DNA from: Rhizobium mongolense USDA 1844
Lineage (GTDB): Bacteria; Pseudomonadota; Alphaproteobacteria; Rhizobiales; Rhizobiaceae
Assembly: GCF_000419765.1 (NCBI RefSeq)
Contig: NZ_ATTQ01000001.1
Span: 310,115-374,114 of the forward strand
DNA length: 64,000 bases
Reading direction: 5' to 3'
In this document: piece after piece, positions 1-7,060 of the stretch
Layout: each line of letters begins with the position of its first letter
How positions within the stretch are numbered: the first letter of the stretch is position 1
Made by a program: the position numbers and the translations under genes
The notes under the pieces: generated by a model
Seen by the model: only the letters and a program-made list of their open reading frames with translations
What the model was told of the DNA's origin: nothing
Databases searched by the model: none

Positions 1-2
1 GC

Positions 3-125
3 CTCTGGTACAACGGAAAATTCCACGTGATCCCGAAGGCCGCCGACCATGCGGTGGGCAAGGATTACGGTCGCTACGCCGCGACGATCCGCACAATCGC
101 GCCCAGCGAAATGGAGGCGATGTGA
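3..125 (+). CDS. 3-prime end of an unidentified gene upstream of thiF-like gene
   Basis: Only the last 40 codons are inside the window, in the frame that begins at base 3 and ends with TGA at 123-125. The visible tail contains LWYNGKFHVIPK and ends APSEMEAM. The stop overlaps the start of the ThiF-like gene (ATGTGATG), so the two are almost certainly translationally coupled. In bacterial loci with a ThiF/E1-like enzyme the upstream neighbour is often a JAB/Mov34 peptidase, an E2-like protein or a ubiquitin-like protein, but the visible 40 residues are too few to say which. The function is not assigned. Confidence 0.6.
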   Translation, partial: LWYNGKFHVIPKAADHAVGKDYGRYAATIRTIAPSEMEAM

Positions 126-1102
126 TGATCAATTATCGGTTTAGACGATTGTCAGCGGCAGTCCGTGCGCCAGTCGACTTCCCGAACTTCTTCGCCCACA
201 GCCTTGGGTGGGGCGGCAGGGGGGCTCTGTTCACCGGCAATAGTACCGATGCTGTCGAGGAACAGAGCCCCACAGTTACTAGGCCTGCGTTCGGCGGCGC
301 GTTGGAGGGTTCCAATATGCCGGCTGAGGACGAATATGTCTCCGCCGCAATCGATCACGACGACGCCTCCCTGACGCCTCTTTGCCATCGGCAACGCGGC
401 TTCGCAGGGTTTCGCGAAATCGACTTCGTCATCATCGAATGCGGCGGCCTGGGCTCGCAGATTGCCATCCAGCTTGCGGCCCTCGGCGCGCGCCATTTCC
501 TTCTCGTGGATGCCGATCGCATCGACGAGAACAACTTGAACCATCTCCCATGGGCGAGCGAAGCTGATCTCGGCTGTTTGAAGACGGACAAGCTGGCGAC
601 CTATCTGGCCGCGTGTTTCTCGGCCAATGTCTTCGCGCTGCCGGAATTTGCGGAAGGGGCCGCAGCGCTCCGATTAATCGCAGATTACGCCCACAATCCG
701 TTCGTCGTTCTTGCCGGCGACGATTCTCATCCGGCCCAAGAGTTCCTGACGGCCTGCCACGCATCGCAAGCCGGCCTGCCGCCCCACCTGCATGTCGGCC
801 GCTGCGGGGTCCATTGCATGGCAGGTCCCTCGGTCGCAGTGCATGAGGACGCATGTCCCGTCCGCCATTGCGCCGCCCAGGTCGCAACCGACGACAGCTT
901 TCTCGCCCCACCGGCCGCTGCCGACAACGTATTTATCGCTGGCCTTGCCGTGTCGCAGATCACCGAAGAGTGCCTTTCTAAGCACTCCGCATCACGGGGA
1001 CGCCAATGGATATTGGACCTCAAAAGCAATCAGGCCGAGTTCCGTTGTCTTTCCAAACACCTTGAATGCGCGCGCCTGTTTCGCCGCTACGAGAGGCGCT
1101 GA
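122..1102 (+). CDS. ThiF/E1-like adenylyltransferase family protein
   Basis: A ThiF/MoeB/E1-like nucleotide-binding fold is seen from about residue 100. The glycine loop CGGLGSQ lies at 107-113, the acidic strand end LLVDADRID around 127-135 and the NLN motif at 138-140, with lysines at 154 and 157 placed for ATP contact. Members of this family adenylate the C-terminal glycine of ubiquitin-like proteins. The C-terminal half is rich in cysteine (residues 212, 228, 232, 245 and 250), which could supply an acceptor thiol or a metal site. The first 65 residues look like no domain I know, so the true start could be the internal ATG at residue 66. It overlaps the upstream stop and is followed after one base by the next gene, so the three form an operon. 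Which ThiF-containing system this is cannot be decided here. Confidence 0.7.
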   Translation: MMINYRFRRLSAAVRAPVDFPNFFAHSLGWGGRGALFTGNSTDAVEEQSPTVTRPAFGGALEGSNMPAEDEYVSAAIDHDDASLTPLCHRQRGFAGFREIDFVIIECGGLGSQIAIQLAALGARHFLLVDADRIDENNLNHLPWASEADLGCLKTDKLATYLAACFSANVFALPEFAEGAAALRLIADYAHNPFVVLAGDDSHPAQEFLTACHASQAGLPPHLHVGRCGVHCMAGPSVAVHEDACPVRHCAAQVATDDSFLAPPAAADNVFIAGLAVSQITEECLSKHSASRGRQWILDLKSNQAEFRCLSKHLECARLFRRYERR

Positions 1103-1103
1103 T

Positions 1104-1457
1104 ATGGATCATATTGAAAGCGCTGATGCCATCTATCCGGCTGCGACAAATTCGGAGCTGCGGTCGTTCGCGCTGTGCTCAGTCATCGGCTATGTCGGCG
1201 CCACTGGCGGAAAGAACGATGAGCTGACCATATCCGAAGCTCTTCGTGATCCACTGATCGCCATGGTGATGCGCGCCGATGGCGTGACCTCCGAAGAATT
1301 CAAGCGAGTTCTTCAGACGGCAGCCCGTGAGGTGGAAACTAAACTGGCCAACGCTATCAGAGGAGATGGGAAGGAACAGGCAATGAGGACGCCCACGCCT
1401 TCCCACCAATGGGGGGACACGCGACATTTTTGTCGAAACGACGCGGAAGATGGTTGA
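1104..1457 (+). CDS. Hypothetical protein of the ThiF-like operon
   Basis: This 117-residue protein begins with MDHIESADA one base after the ThiF-like stop, so it is very probably co-transcribed and coupled. No family is recognised. The centre looks helical (MRADGVTSEEFKRVLQTA). The last 25 residues after a second methionine (MRTPTPSHQW) have a different composition, so the original 3-prime end may have been replaced or frameshifted. Its only clue is position, as a possible partner of the adenylyltransferase. Confidence 0.5.
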   Translation: MDHIESADAIYPAATNSELRSFALCSVIGYVGATGGKNDELTISEALRDPLIAMVMRADGVTSEEFKRVLQTAAREVETKLANAIRGDGKEQAMRTPTPSHQWGDTRHFCRNDAEDG

Positions 1458-1531
1458 CGAGCATGTGTAGTCAATCCCGGTTCGAACCATAGAACGGGAT
1501 TCACACTGGCTGTCCGGCGGAGTTCAGGGCA

Positions 1532-1918
1532 ATGAAATTCGATATGTTGAGAAGCTTCCCAACGATAATTCTTGCTTTCGCGGAAGGCAAAGATCGCAAG
1601 GTGATCCGTACCGCACGCGAGGCTGCCCAACTGTTGCTGAAGGAATGGCCCACCGACGATGGTGAGGAATTCTTCACGGCGGTGAGAACCTGTCTGGAGG
1701 TCCTTACCGGAAAAACCGAACCCGAGAACTTGCACGAGGCGATCGTCCGAGCCGCAAATGAAGCGGGTATCGTGGCGATCACGACTGATCACCACCTGGG
1801 TATCCTCAGGATCTATCCAGTCAGCGAGGTCCGCCGCCCACGCGCTCATCGCAATCCCGCTCCCATCGAACCGCTTCGCCGCTCGCCATCAGTGCGCCGA
1901 CGTCGGCAGCGAAAATAG
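1532..1918 (+). CDS. DUF982 domain protein
   Basis: Residues 10-85 match the pattern of DUF982, a family of short proteins found mainly in Rhizobiales: a basic helix (REAAQLLLKEWP), then AVRTCLEVLTGK and an alanine-rich helix ending NEAGI. The function of the family is unknown. The tail after about residue 88 is arginine/proline rich and lies opposite the end of a decayed toxin gene on the other strand, so the reading frame probably runs on past its original end through a recombination junction. The start at 1532 is the first ATG before the domain. Confidence 0.6.
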   Translation: MKFDMLRSFPTIILAFAEGKDRKVIRTAREAAQLLLKEWPTDDGEEFFTAVRTCLEVLTGKTEPENLHEAIVRAANEAGIVAITTDHHLGILRIYPVSEVRRPRAHRNPAPIEPLRRSPSVRRRRQRK

Positions 1919-2506
1919 TCGGGGCGATCCAAAAGGGCATTGATCGGAAATGCATCGGGGCGTTTCGAATGAAGGCGAAACTGCCCCGCCTGCTGGGCAA
2001 GTTGGGTTTCAAATTCCGCTGGAAGCGCCGTCGGATAGTGAGAGTTCACCGTCTGCACGTCGTTGGCGTCTATTTCCAGCGACCACTTGCGTTTGGTCGG
2101 CTCGCCCAGTTGCCCGACGATAGCGGACCGAAGCGCGGGAAGCAGCTTCTCGGCAATATGCCGCTCGACATCACCCACCAGGGCTTCAATGAGTTTGTTC
2201 GCTTGTTATTTGCTGATGCCTTCCTTGTCCGGATCGCGGTCACAGTATAGCCGAGCTCTGCTCGATCAAACGAAAGGTCGATATCCTCGGAAAAGCGGCG
2301 GATGGCGCCGAATGCCTTGGAAAGGGATGTACCACCCTTGAAAACAAGCGTGGCCGTATCCTTTTCCTGCAGGCCGAAAAGGCGCTTCAAGGTCCAGCAG
2401 ACCCAGAAGTCTTTTTCGATGATCGTGTTGGCGACCCCTCGAACAGTGCCTGTTTCGCCAAGAGGGCAGCTCGATCATCAATCGGAAGAAGAGCTACACT
2501 ATCCAT
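1846..2506 (-). pseudogene. Decayed AbiEii/AbiGii-type nucleotidyltransferase toxin
   Basis: The remains of an AbiEii toxin are spread over three minus-strand frames. The start is ATG at 2506 (MDSVALLPIDDRAALL). After a shift near 2445 the frame reads ANTIIEKDFWVCWTLKRLFG and then VFKGGTSLSKAFGAIRRFSE, the family's nucleotidyltransferase signature, whose DxD aspartates follow in EDIDLSF. A second shift near 2230-2250 and an in-frame TAA near 2208 separate this from the C-terminal part (EALVGDVERHIAEKLLPAL). The normal C-terminus is missing; the match fades near 1900-1960. The intact family nucleotidylates tRNA or GTP and is paired with an AbiEi antitoxin, whose remnant lies just upstream. With two frameshifts and a stop it cannot make an active toxin. 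Confidence 0.75.
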
Positions 2507-2985
2507 CGATTTCACCCGACGCTGCGTTGGCGATCGATACGACCGTCGGCCTCCCAGGCGGGGGTCTGGACCGCAGAGGAAGCGAGCGTCTTCTTGTCAC
2601 TTGCCGACAAACGACGCGCTGCGATCTGTGCAGCGTCGCCGGCACGCATCGCTCCCACATGGCGAAGCGTTTGCACGACCGTGCCAGCCGCACTGCCAGG
2701 AGCGATCAAATGCTTGGGCGAGGCATCTCGCAGATCGACTACGCGCTTGCCCAAGACGACACGGCGGGAGGGACCATCGGTGAGATAGGTATATCTTGCT
2801 GCCGGGCGAAACCGCAGCTGCTGCGCCGAAATAAAAGGTCGGCATTTGCGGCTTCCTTGCGGTCCTGCCCAGCCTGCGCCGCCGGCGGGGTTGCGGCGGC
2901 GGCGAAGCGGAATTGTGGACATGCTGGACGCTGCCCGCAGCCTCCACGAAGCAGCAACAGCAACCCTGAACAAAGCATTGCGGGG
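2499..2985 (-). pseudogene. Decayed AbiEi/DUF6088-type antitoxin
   Basis: The minus strand carries pieces of a type IV antitoxin of the AbiEi/DUF6088 kind. The best preserved piece reads YLTDGPSRRVVLGKRVVDLR and then TVVQTLRHVGAMRAGDAAQI. The preceding segment (GAAAAVSPGSKIYL) and the final segment (SIANAASGEIDG, stop at 2499) lie in other frames, so at least two indels are present. The N-terminal winged-helix part is not recognisable. The last codons overlap the toxin start at 2506, the normal arrangement of an abiE operon. The boundary at 2985 is approximate. Confidence 0.65.
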
Positions 2986-3111
2986 TAATGAATGCTAGCT
3001 CGTTGCTGAAGGGAACGGCCGGGAGCAATTCCGTCTCGTGAACCGAGTTCAGAGTCGATTGCCTGCGCCGTATCGTGCTAAACTGACGTGGCGCGAGCCG
3101 TGTTCTGGACC

Positions 3112-4494
3112 ATGATCAAAGTAACCGCTCTACCTGACCAGATGAACTTCGAGGTTGCCGCCGGCGAGACGTTGCTCGAGGCTGCTTTGAGGTCGGGTGT
3201 GCCGTTTGCCCATGCCTGCGGCGGCCGGGCGAAATGCTCGACCTGCCGCGTCTGGGTACTGGACGGCGTGGAGGGTTGCCCGAACCGGAATCGAGACGAG
3301 AGCTTGATGGCGGAACGACTGAGGCTGGCGGATGAGGTCCGGCTGGCCTGTCAGCTCAAGCCGGAGGGCGAGCTTCGCGTCCGACGCCTGGTGCTGGATG
3401 AGACCGACTTGATAATAACCAGCCAGCTTCTCAGTTCTGCCGAGACGCGTTCCGGCGAGTCGAAACAGGTTGCGGTTTTCTTCAGCGATGTCGCCGATTT
3501 CACGAAACTGTCCGAGCAGCTTTCGCCCTATGATGTGATGTATCTGCTCAATCGCTACTTCGCCCAGGTTGGCGACATCATAGAGCGGAATGGCGGGTTC
3601 ATCGACAATTTCATCGGCGACGGGCTGATGGCAATCTTCGGAATCGACGATCAGCGGGACGCTCCGCTTCGAGCCGTCAACGCGGCGATTCAGACCATTG
3701 CCACAGTCGATCGCCTGAAGCCGTTTTTTGCCTCCATGTACGGCATCGATTTCGATATTCGTATCGGTCTCCATTATGGCGAAGCCGTCATCGGCACATT
3801 GGGCTTCGGCGGAAACCAACGCCTCACGGCAGTCGGGAACGTCGTGAACCTGGCCAGCCGGATCGAAGCCGCGAACAAGGATGCCGGGACACGACTGCTG
3901 ATTTCCGAGGCGCTTCACGGCCAGATCGCCGACAAGGTGGAGGTCGGCGATTTTGTCAGGGTACGCCTAAGGGGTTCCTGCGAACGTACGAGCCTGTTCG
4001 AAGTCATCAGGCTCAAGCCCGAATGCGACGCTGAACTGAACGCCAGGCAACCCCGCGAAACCATCCGTCATGCCGGCAGGAGGTGGGTCCGCGCATTTCC
4101 CGAGGACGAGCTTCAGCCCCACGAACGACGGATTCTCGATTTCGAGGATTACGATATCGTCGTCGTTCGCGGAACCGACAGCTACTGCGCCTTCAACAAC
4201 GCCTGCCCGCATCTTCATCTGCCGTTCTACGAACGTCGAAAACCTGCCGAGGTGAAGACGCTCAATCTCCCACACACGGAGAGCACGATCACCAGTGATC
4301 ACGGCCTCGTCTGCCGTTGGCATCAAAGCTGTTTCGACCTGTTTTCGGGCGAAATCAGGAACTGGGCGCAGTTGCAGCAGGATGGTACTGCGCCGGGCTA
4401 TGAACACACAGGTGACATCTCGAAAAATCCCACCAGGCTGACGGTATACCCCTGCCGAATACAGGACGGATGCCTGTGGATCGGGCTCGACTGA
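3112..4494 (+). CDS. Ferredoxin-adenylate/guanylate cyclase-Rieske fusion protein
   Basis: Three domains are visible in 460 residues. Residues 1-95 are a plant-type [2Fe-2S] ferredoxin with Cys36, Cys42, Cys45 (CGGRAKCSTC) and Cys80. Residues 117-300 are a class III nucleotide cyclase, with metal aspartates Asp126 (FFSDV) and Asp170 (IGDG) and the transition-state pair Asn246 and Arg250 (VNLASR). Residues 322-455 are a Rieske-type [2Fe-2S] domain with Cys365-Pro-His367 and Cys401-Arg-Trp-His404. There is no membrane segment, so it should be cytosolic. Thr239 occupies the base-selecting Asp/Thr position, as in class IIIb cyclases, and Asn166 sits where adenylate cyclases usually have lysine; both placements are by eye. 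It may couple electron flow or cluster state to cyclic nucleotide synthesis, which is inference. The ATG at 3112 is preferred; a GTG at 3088 would add eight residues. It stands alone. Confidence 0.85.
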   Translation: MIKVTALPDQMNFEVAAGETLLEAALRSGVPFAHACGGRAKCSTCRVWVLDGVEGCPNRNRDESLMAERLRLADEVRLACQLKPEGELRVRRLVLDETDLIITSQLLSSAETRSGESKQVAVFFSDVADFTKLSEQLSPYDVMYLLNRYFAQVGDIIERNGGFIDNFIGDGLMAIFGIDDQRDAPLRAVNAAIQTIATVDRLKPFFASMYGIDFDIRIGLHYGEAVIGTLGFGGNQRLTAVGNVVNLASRIEAANKDAGTRLLISEALHGQIADKVEVGDFVRVRLRGSCERTSLFEVIRLKPECDAELNARQPRETIRHAGRRWVRAFPEDELQPHERRILDFEDYDIVVVRGTDSYCAFNNACPHLHLPFYERRKPAEVKTLNLPHTESTITSDHGLVCRWHQSCFDLFSGEIRNWAQLQQDGTAPGYEHTGDISKNPTRLTVYPCRIQDGCLWIGLD

Positions 4495-5012
4495 CAAAGA
4501 ACGGTTTCGGTTTCTTCGGCGGATTCGTTTCGCTCTGACCGTCTGCCAACTCGAGAGTTGCGGCCGACTCCAGCCGCAGACTATTCAGCTTGGGGACGGA
4601 AGCGCCCCTCCGCCGACAAGGAGCAGTCTCGGGAACTGGACCAGCGACCAGATCGTACTTGCCATCCGGACGGGTCGGCGTGCCGCTTGCCGGCCTCGTA
4701 TCGGCCGAAGAGATTGCTTTAGCCAAACGCGACTGGCTATTTACATTGATCGCCTGGCCGGAACGCACCGTGGATGCCGCGCTTGCTGCAATTCTGAATT
4801 CGACGACGCCGATCTTCGCGTTCCTCTTGACGGTCCTTATCACGCACACGAACCAGTGACTGGCCGCAAGCTGCTCGGCGTGGTTACCGACATTGCCGGC
4901 ACCTCCTCATCATCGGTATCGAGGCATTTCATGGCCTCGGCGATGAACTGCCGGCCAGGGAAAGGCGTTCCTCCTTCCAGATAGCGACGTTGCAAGTTCC
5001 AATTAGCGCCCG
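4495..5012 (+). other. Gene-poor stretch with possible relics
   Basis: No convincing gene is seen. A 89-codon open frame at 4590-4859 ends in a hydrophobic helix (AFLLTVLITHTN) but has no good ribosome binding site, and I recognise no family. The phrase DQIVLAIRTGR in another frame near 4642-4675 resembles a cytochrome c tail, too short to rely on. The stretch is best seen as a junction between the cyclase fusion and the toxin module. Confidence 0.4.
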
Positions 5013-5142
5013 TTGATTTCCAATCAGCCGAGAACGAGGTTTGTAGAGCAGAGGGCGGAGGAAGCCCTTTCGGATATCCCAGTCGCCCTAATCGTAGGAC
5101 CTCGCCGGGCTGGCAAGACCACCCTCGTCCGAAAGATGAAGG
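5013..5142 (+). pseudogene. N-terminal fragment of a DUF4143-type AAA ATPase
   Basis: The frame reads RFVEQRAEEALSDIPVALIV and then GPRRAGKTTLVRKM. This is the typical start of the ATPases that carry a C-terminal DUF4143 domain, with a complete Walker A motif. The similarity stops after about 45 residues and the frame runs into the promoter of the toxin module, so roughly 90% of the gene is missing. It is a dead fragment left by recombination. Confidence 0.6.
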
Positions 5143-5199
5143 ATGGTGGTCAGACGGCCAAATCCATTCACTCAATCGCATTTCGCAAACTTTCAGTTA

Positions 5200-5250
5200 T
5201 TGCAGTTATCGGCCGTGGGCACTATATTGGCGATATCAGGAGATATTGCC
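5200..5250 (+). promoter_or_regulatory. Promoter and operator of the PIN toxin-antitoxin operon
   Basis: A -35 TTGCAG at 5200-5205 and a -10 TATATT at 5223-5228 are separated by 17 bases. Directly downstream is an inverted repeat, GGCGATATC at 5229-5237 and GATATTGCC at 5242-5250, with one mismatch between arms. The repeat encloses the ribosome binding site AGGAG (5238-5242) and abuts the ATG at 5251. Binding by the antitoxin could therefore block both transcription start and translation, as expected for autoregulated type II modules. Confidence 0.6.
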
Positions 5251-5697
5251 ATGGCCAGCCAAATCGTTCACTTCGCCGGACTGTCGGATCGCGATCGCAA
5301 GGCAGCCTCGCCTCTGCCGAAACTGGGCGCGGGTGACAGGCTGGAACTTCATGTTCGTCATGAAGGCGGGAAGGAACAGACGCTCTCGATACCGCCCTCA
5401 GCCGCCGCGGCAGTTGAGGCGCTTTTGGCGCACATGCTACGCGGCGAACGTGTTGCAGTGCTGGCCGAAGACCAAGAACTGAGCCCGACCGAGGCGGCGG
5501 CTATTCTCGGCATCTCTCGTCCCCTCGTCGTCCTGCGCATGGATCGGGGCGATCTGCCATTCCGCTACGTGGGCAAACATCGCCGTGCTCTTCTAAAGGA
5601 TGTGCTCGGGCTGAAATCCAGGCTCGACGTCCGTCAAGCGACGGTTGACGCGCTTGCCGAAGATACCGAGGATCTGATCCAGACCCATGGCCTCTAA
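5251..5697 (+). CDS. Antitoxin with excisionase-type helix-turn-helix
   Basis: This 148-residue protein carries a helix-turn-helix around residues 70-115 (LSPTEAAAILGISRPLVVLR, then a basic segment with FRYVGKHRR) of the excisionase/MerR-like kind found in antitoxins of PIN toxins. The N-terminal part is probably a dimerisation or DNA-contact region, and the acidic C-terminus (DALAEDTEDL) probably wraps the toxin. The ATG at 5251 follows AGGAG by eight bases. Its stop overlaps the toxin start by 11 bases. The role is inferred to be neutralising the PIN RNase and repressing the operon through the palindrome over its own ribosome binding site. Confidence 0.8.
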   Translation: MASQIVHFAGLSDRDRKAASPLPKLGAGDRLELHVRHEGGKEQTLSIPPSAAAAVEALLAHMLRGERVAVLAEDQELSPTEAAAILGISRPLVVLRMDRGDLPFRYVGKHRRALLKDVLGLKSRLDVRQATVDALAEDTEDLIQTHGL

Positions 5698-6328
5698 AGC
5701 GCCTGTCGCGGTCTATGATGCCTGCGTCCTCTATCCATTTCATCTGCGGAATGTCCTGATCCAGTGCGCCTTTGATGGCCTTGTCGAGGCGCGCTGGACC
5801 GACGATATCCACGGCGAGTGGATGCGCAATCTCGCCGCTGACACTCCGGGTTTGCCCATGGAACGCCTGGAGCTCACGCGCGACCGTATGAAGGCCGTCC
5901 TCCCGGAGGCGGACGTGGTGAATTATCGTCCGTTGATCGAGGATCTTAAACTGCCTGACCTTGACGATCGGCATGTACTCGCCGCTGCCATTGTTGGAAA
6001 AGCTTCTACCATCGTCACCTGGAACCTCAAGGATTTCCCGAGACGAGACCTGCGTCCTTACGGCGTGACGAGCAAGTCGCCAGATGATTTCCTGGCTGAC
6101 CTTCATACTACGTTTCCCGAGGCACTTCTTTCGAGTGCCAGACTTGCGCGGCTTAATCTGCGCAAGACAACGCCAACAGTTGAAGGGTTCATCGACGCGC
6201 TTGCTCCGCCAGAACATCGCCTCGCTGGACTGGTCCGGATGATCCGATCAACTTGCCGCAGTCGTCGCCTTCAGTGCTTATGGCAGCCTTTTCGACCGCC
6301 ATTTTGTGTACGGTCGCTTATCAGTTAG
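5687..6328 (+). CDS. PIN domain toxin (VapC-like RNase)
   Basis: This 213-residue PIN domain protein belongs to the group with long C-terminal extensions. The acidic metal-binding residues are visible: Asp in VAVYDACVLYP near residue 11, the DLDDRHVLAAAI stretch, and Asp in TWNLKDFP. PIN toxins cut tRNA, rRNA or mRNA with magnesium. The start overlaps the antitoxin by 11 bases, the normal co-translated pairing. The last 25 residues (from RSTCRSRRLQ) are basic and unlike the rest, so the frame may run on past the ancestral end. The target RNA cannot be read from the sequence. Confidence 0.8.
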   Translation: MASKAPVAVYDACVLYPFHLRNVLIQCAFDGLVEARWTDDIHGEWMRNLAADTPGLPMERLELTRDRMKAVLPEADVVNYRPLIEDLKLPDLDDRHVLAAAIVGKASTIVTWNLKDFPRRDLRPYGVTSKSPDDFLADLHTTFPEALLSSARLARLNLRKTTPTVEGFIDALAPPEHRLAGLVRMIRSTCRSRRLQCLWQPFRPPFCVRSLIS

Positions 6329-6393
6329 CCCTATCAGGTCCGCTGAGCTTGCTGATGTAGAGCGCAACAAGAACGATCCCACCTGTCGTCGCG

Positions 6394-6690
6394 TTGGTCC
6401 AATACGCGGGACCTGAGAGAGAGTGGTGGAGGCAGTTCTGCTATCGTTTGAAGACGGCCGGTTACGACGGGTGGCTTTCGGTGGAGCATGAAGACGTTCT
6501 CCTCAACAGCCTCGAGGGCCTCGAGAAGTCGATCGCGTTGCTCCAGGGTGTCATGCCTGTGGCCGAGAGATTTCAAACCTCAGGCGATCTGAAAAGCGCT
6601 GGCGGACTAGACCATGAGCATTGCACGCGAGCAGAAGAAACAAATGCGGGCGGCTCGAAGCCGCCGAAGGCGGTTGAGGTCAAAGGGTGA
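6394..6690 (+). pseudogene. C-terminal fragment of a sugar phosphate isomerase/epimerase
   Basis: Residues 8-55 (EWWRQFCYRLKTAGYDGWLS, VEHEDVLLNSLEG, LLQGVMPVA) match the last helices of IolE-like TIM-barrel sugar isomerases/epimerases common in rhizobia. The first 80% of the gene is missing, and the tail after PVAERF is unrelated and runs into the convergent response regulator. It cannot fold into a barrel and is a relic of a deletion. Confidence 0.6.
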
Positions 6691-7054
6691 TAGATGGAAA
6701 CGCCCGCGCTATTGCGCCCGCAAGTTCTCCTGCCTCATAGGGTTTACGCAAGGCCGTTTCGTGATGATATCCGTCGATGAGACCATCGCTTCCGTAACCT
6801 GTCGCGAACACAAACGGAATGCCACGTTCGCGCAGAACCTGTGCGACGGTGAAGGATTGAGTGCCTGACAGATTTACGTCAAGCACGGCAAAATCGATCT
6901 CACAGGTCCGGGCAAGATGGAGCGCTTCGTTGATACGGCTGGCTGAAGAGAGCACTCGATGCCCCATTTCCGTCAGCAAATCTTCAAGGTGAAGGGCGAC
7001 CAAGTATTCATCCTCGACGATCAGAATCCGAATTGCTGTCTGGTTGGCCACCAC
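6680..7054 (-). CDS. Single-domain response regulator
   Basis: A stand-alone 124-residue receiver domain. The acidic pocket is in VEDEYLVALHLEDLL, the phosphoacceptor aspartate in FAVLDVNLSG, the conserved threonine in FVFATGYGSDG and the lysine in ALRKPYE. There is no output domain, as is usual for the regulators encoded beside HWE/HisKA2-type kinases in rhizobia. It begins six bases after the kinase stop on the same strand, so it is the last gene of that operon and the likely phosphate acceptor. Its own sequence is intact although the kinase gene upstream is broken. Confidence 0.9.
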   Translation of the reverse strand: MVANQTAIRILIVEDEYLVALHLEDLLTEMGHRVLSSASRINEALHLARTCEIDFAVLDVNLSGTQSFTVAQVLRERGIPFVFATGYGSDGLIDGYHHETALRKPYEAGELAGAIARAFPSITL

Positions 7055-7060
7055 GGTCCT

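Noticed and set aside
1422..1435. Small hairpin CGACA/TGTCG as terminator of the ThiF-like operon
   Set aside because: Five-base stem inside an open frame, too weak to call.
122..1457. Assignment to a PRTRC (ParB-related ThiF-related) cassette
   Set aside because: The ThiF sequence does not show the PRTRC N-terminal pattern I recall, and no ParB-like gene is visible in the window.
4642..4675. Cytochrome c relic (DQIVLAIRTGR)
   Set aside because: Only eleven residues resemble the family and no CxxCH heme site is near.
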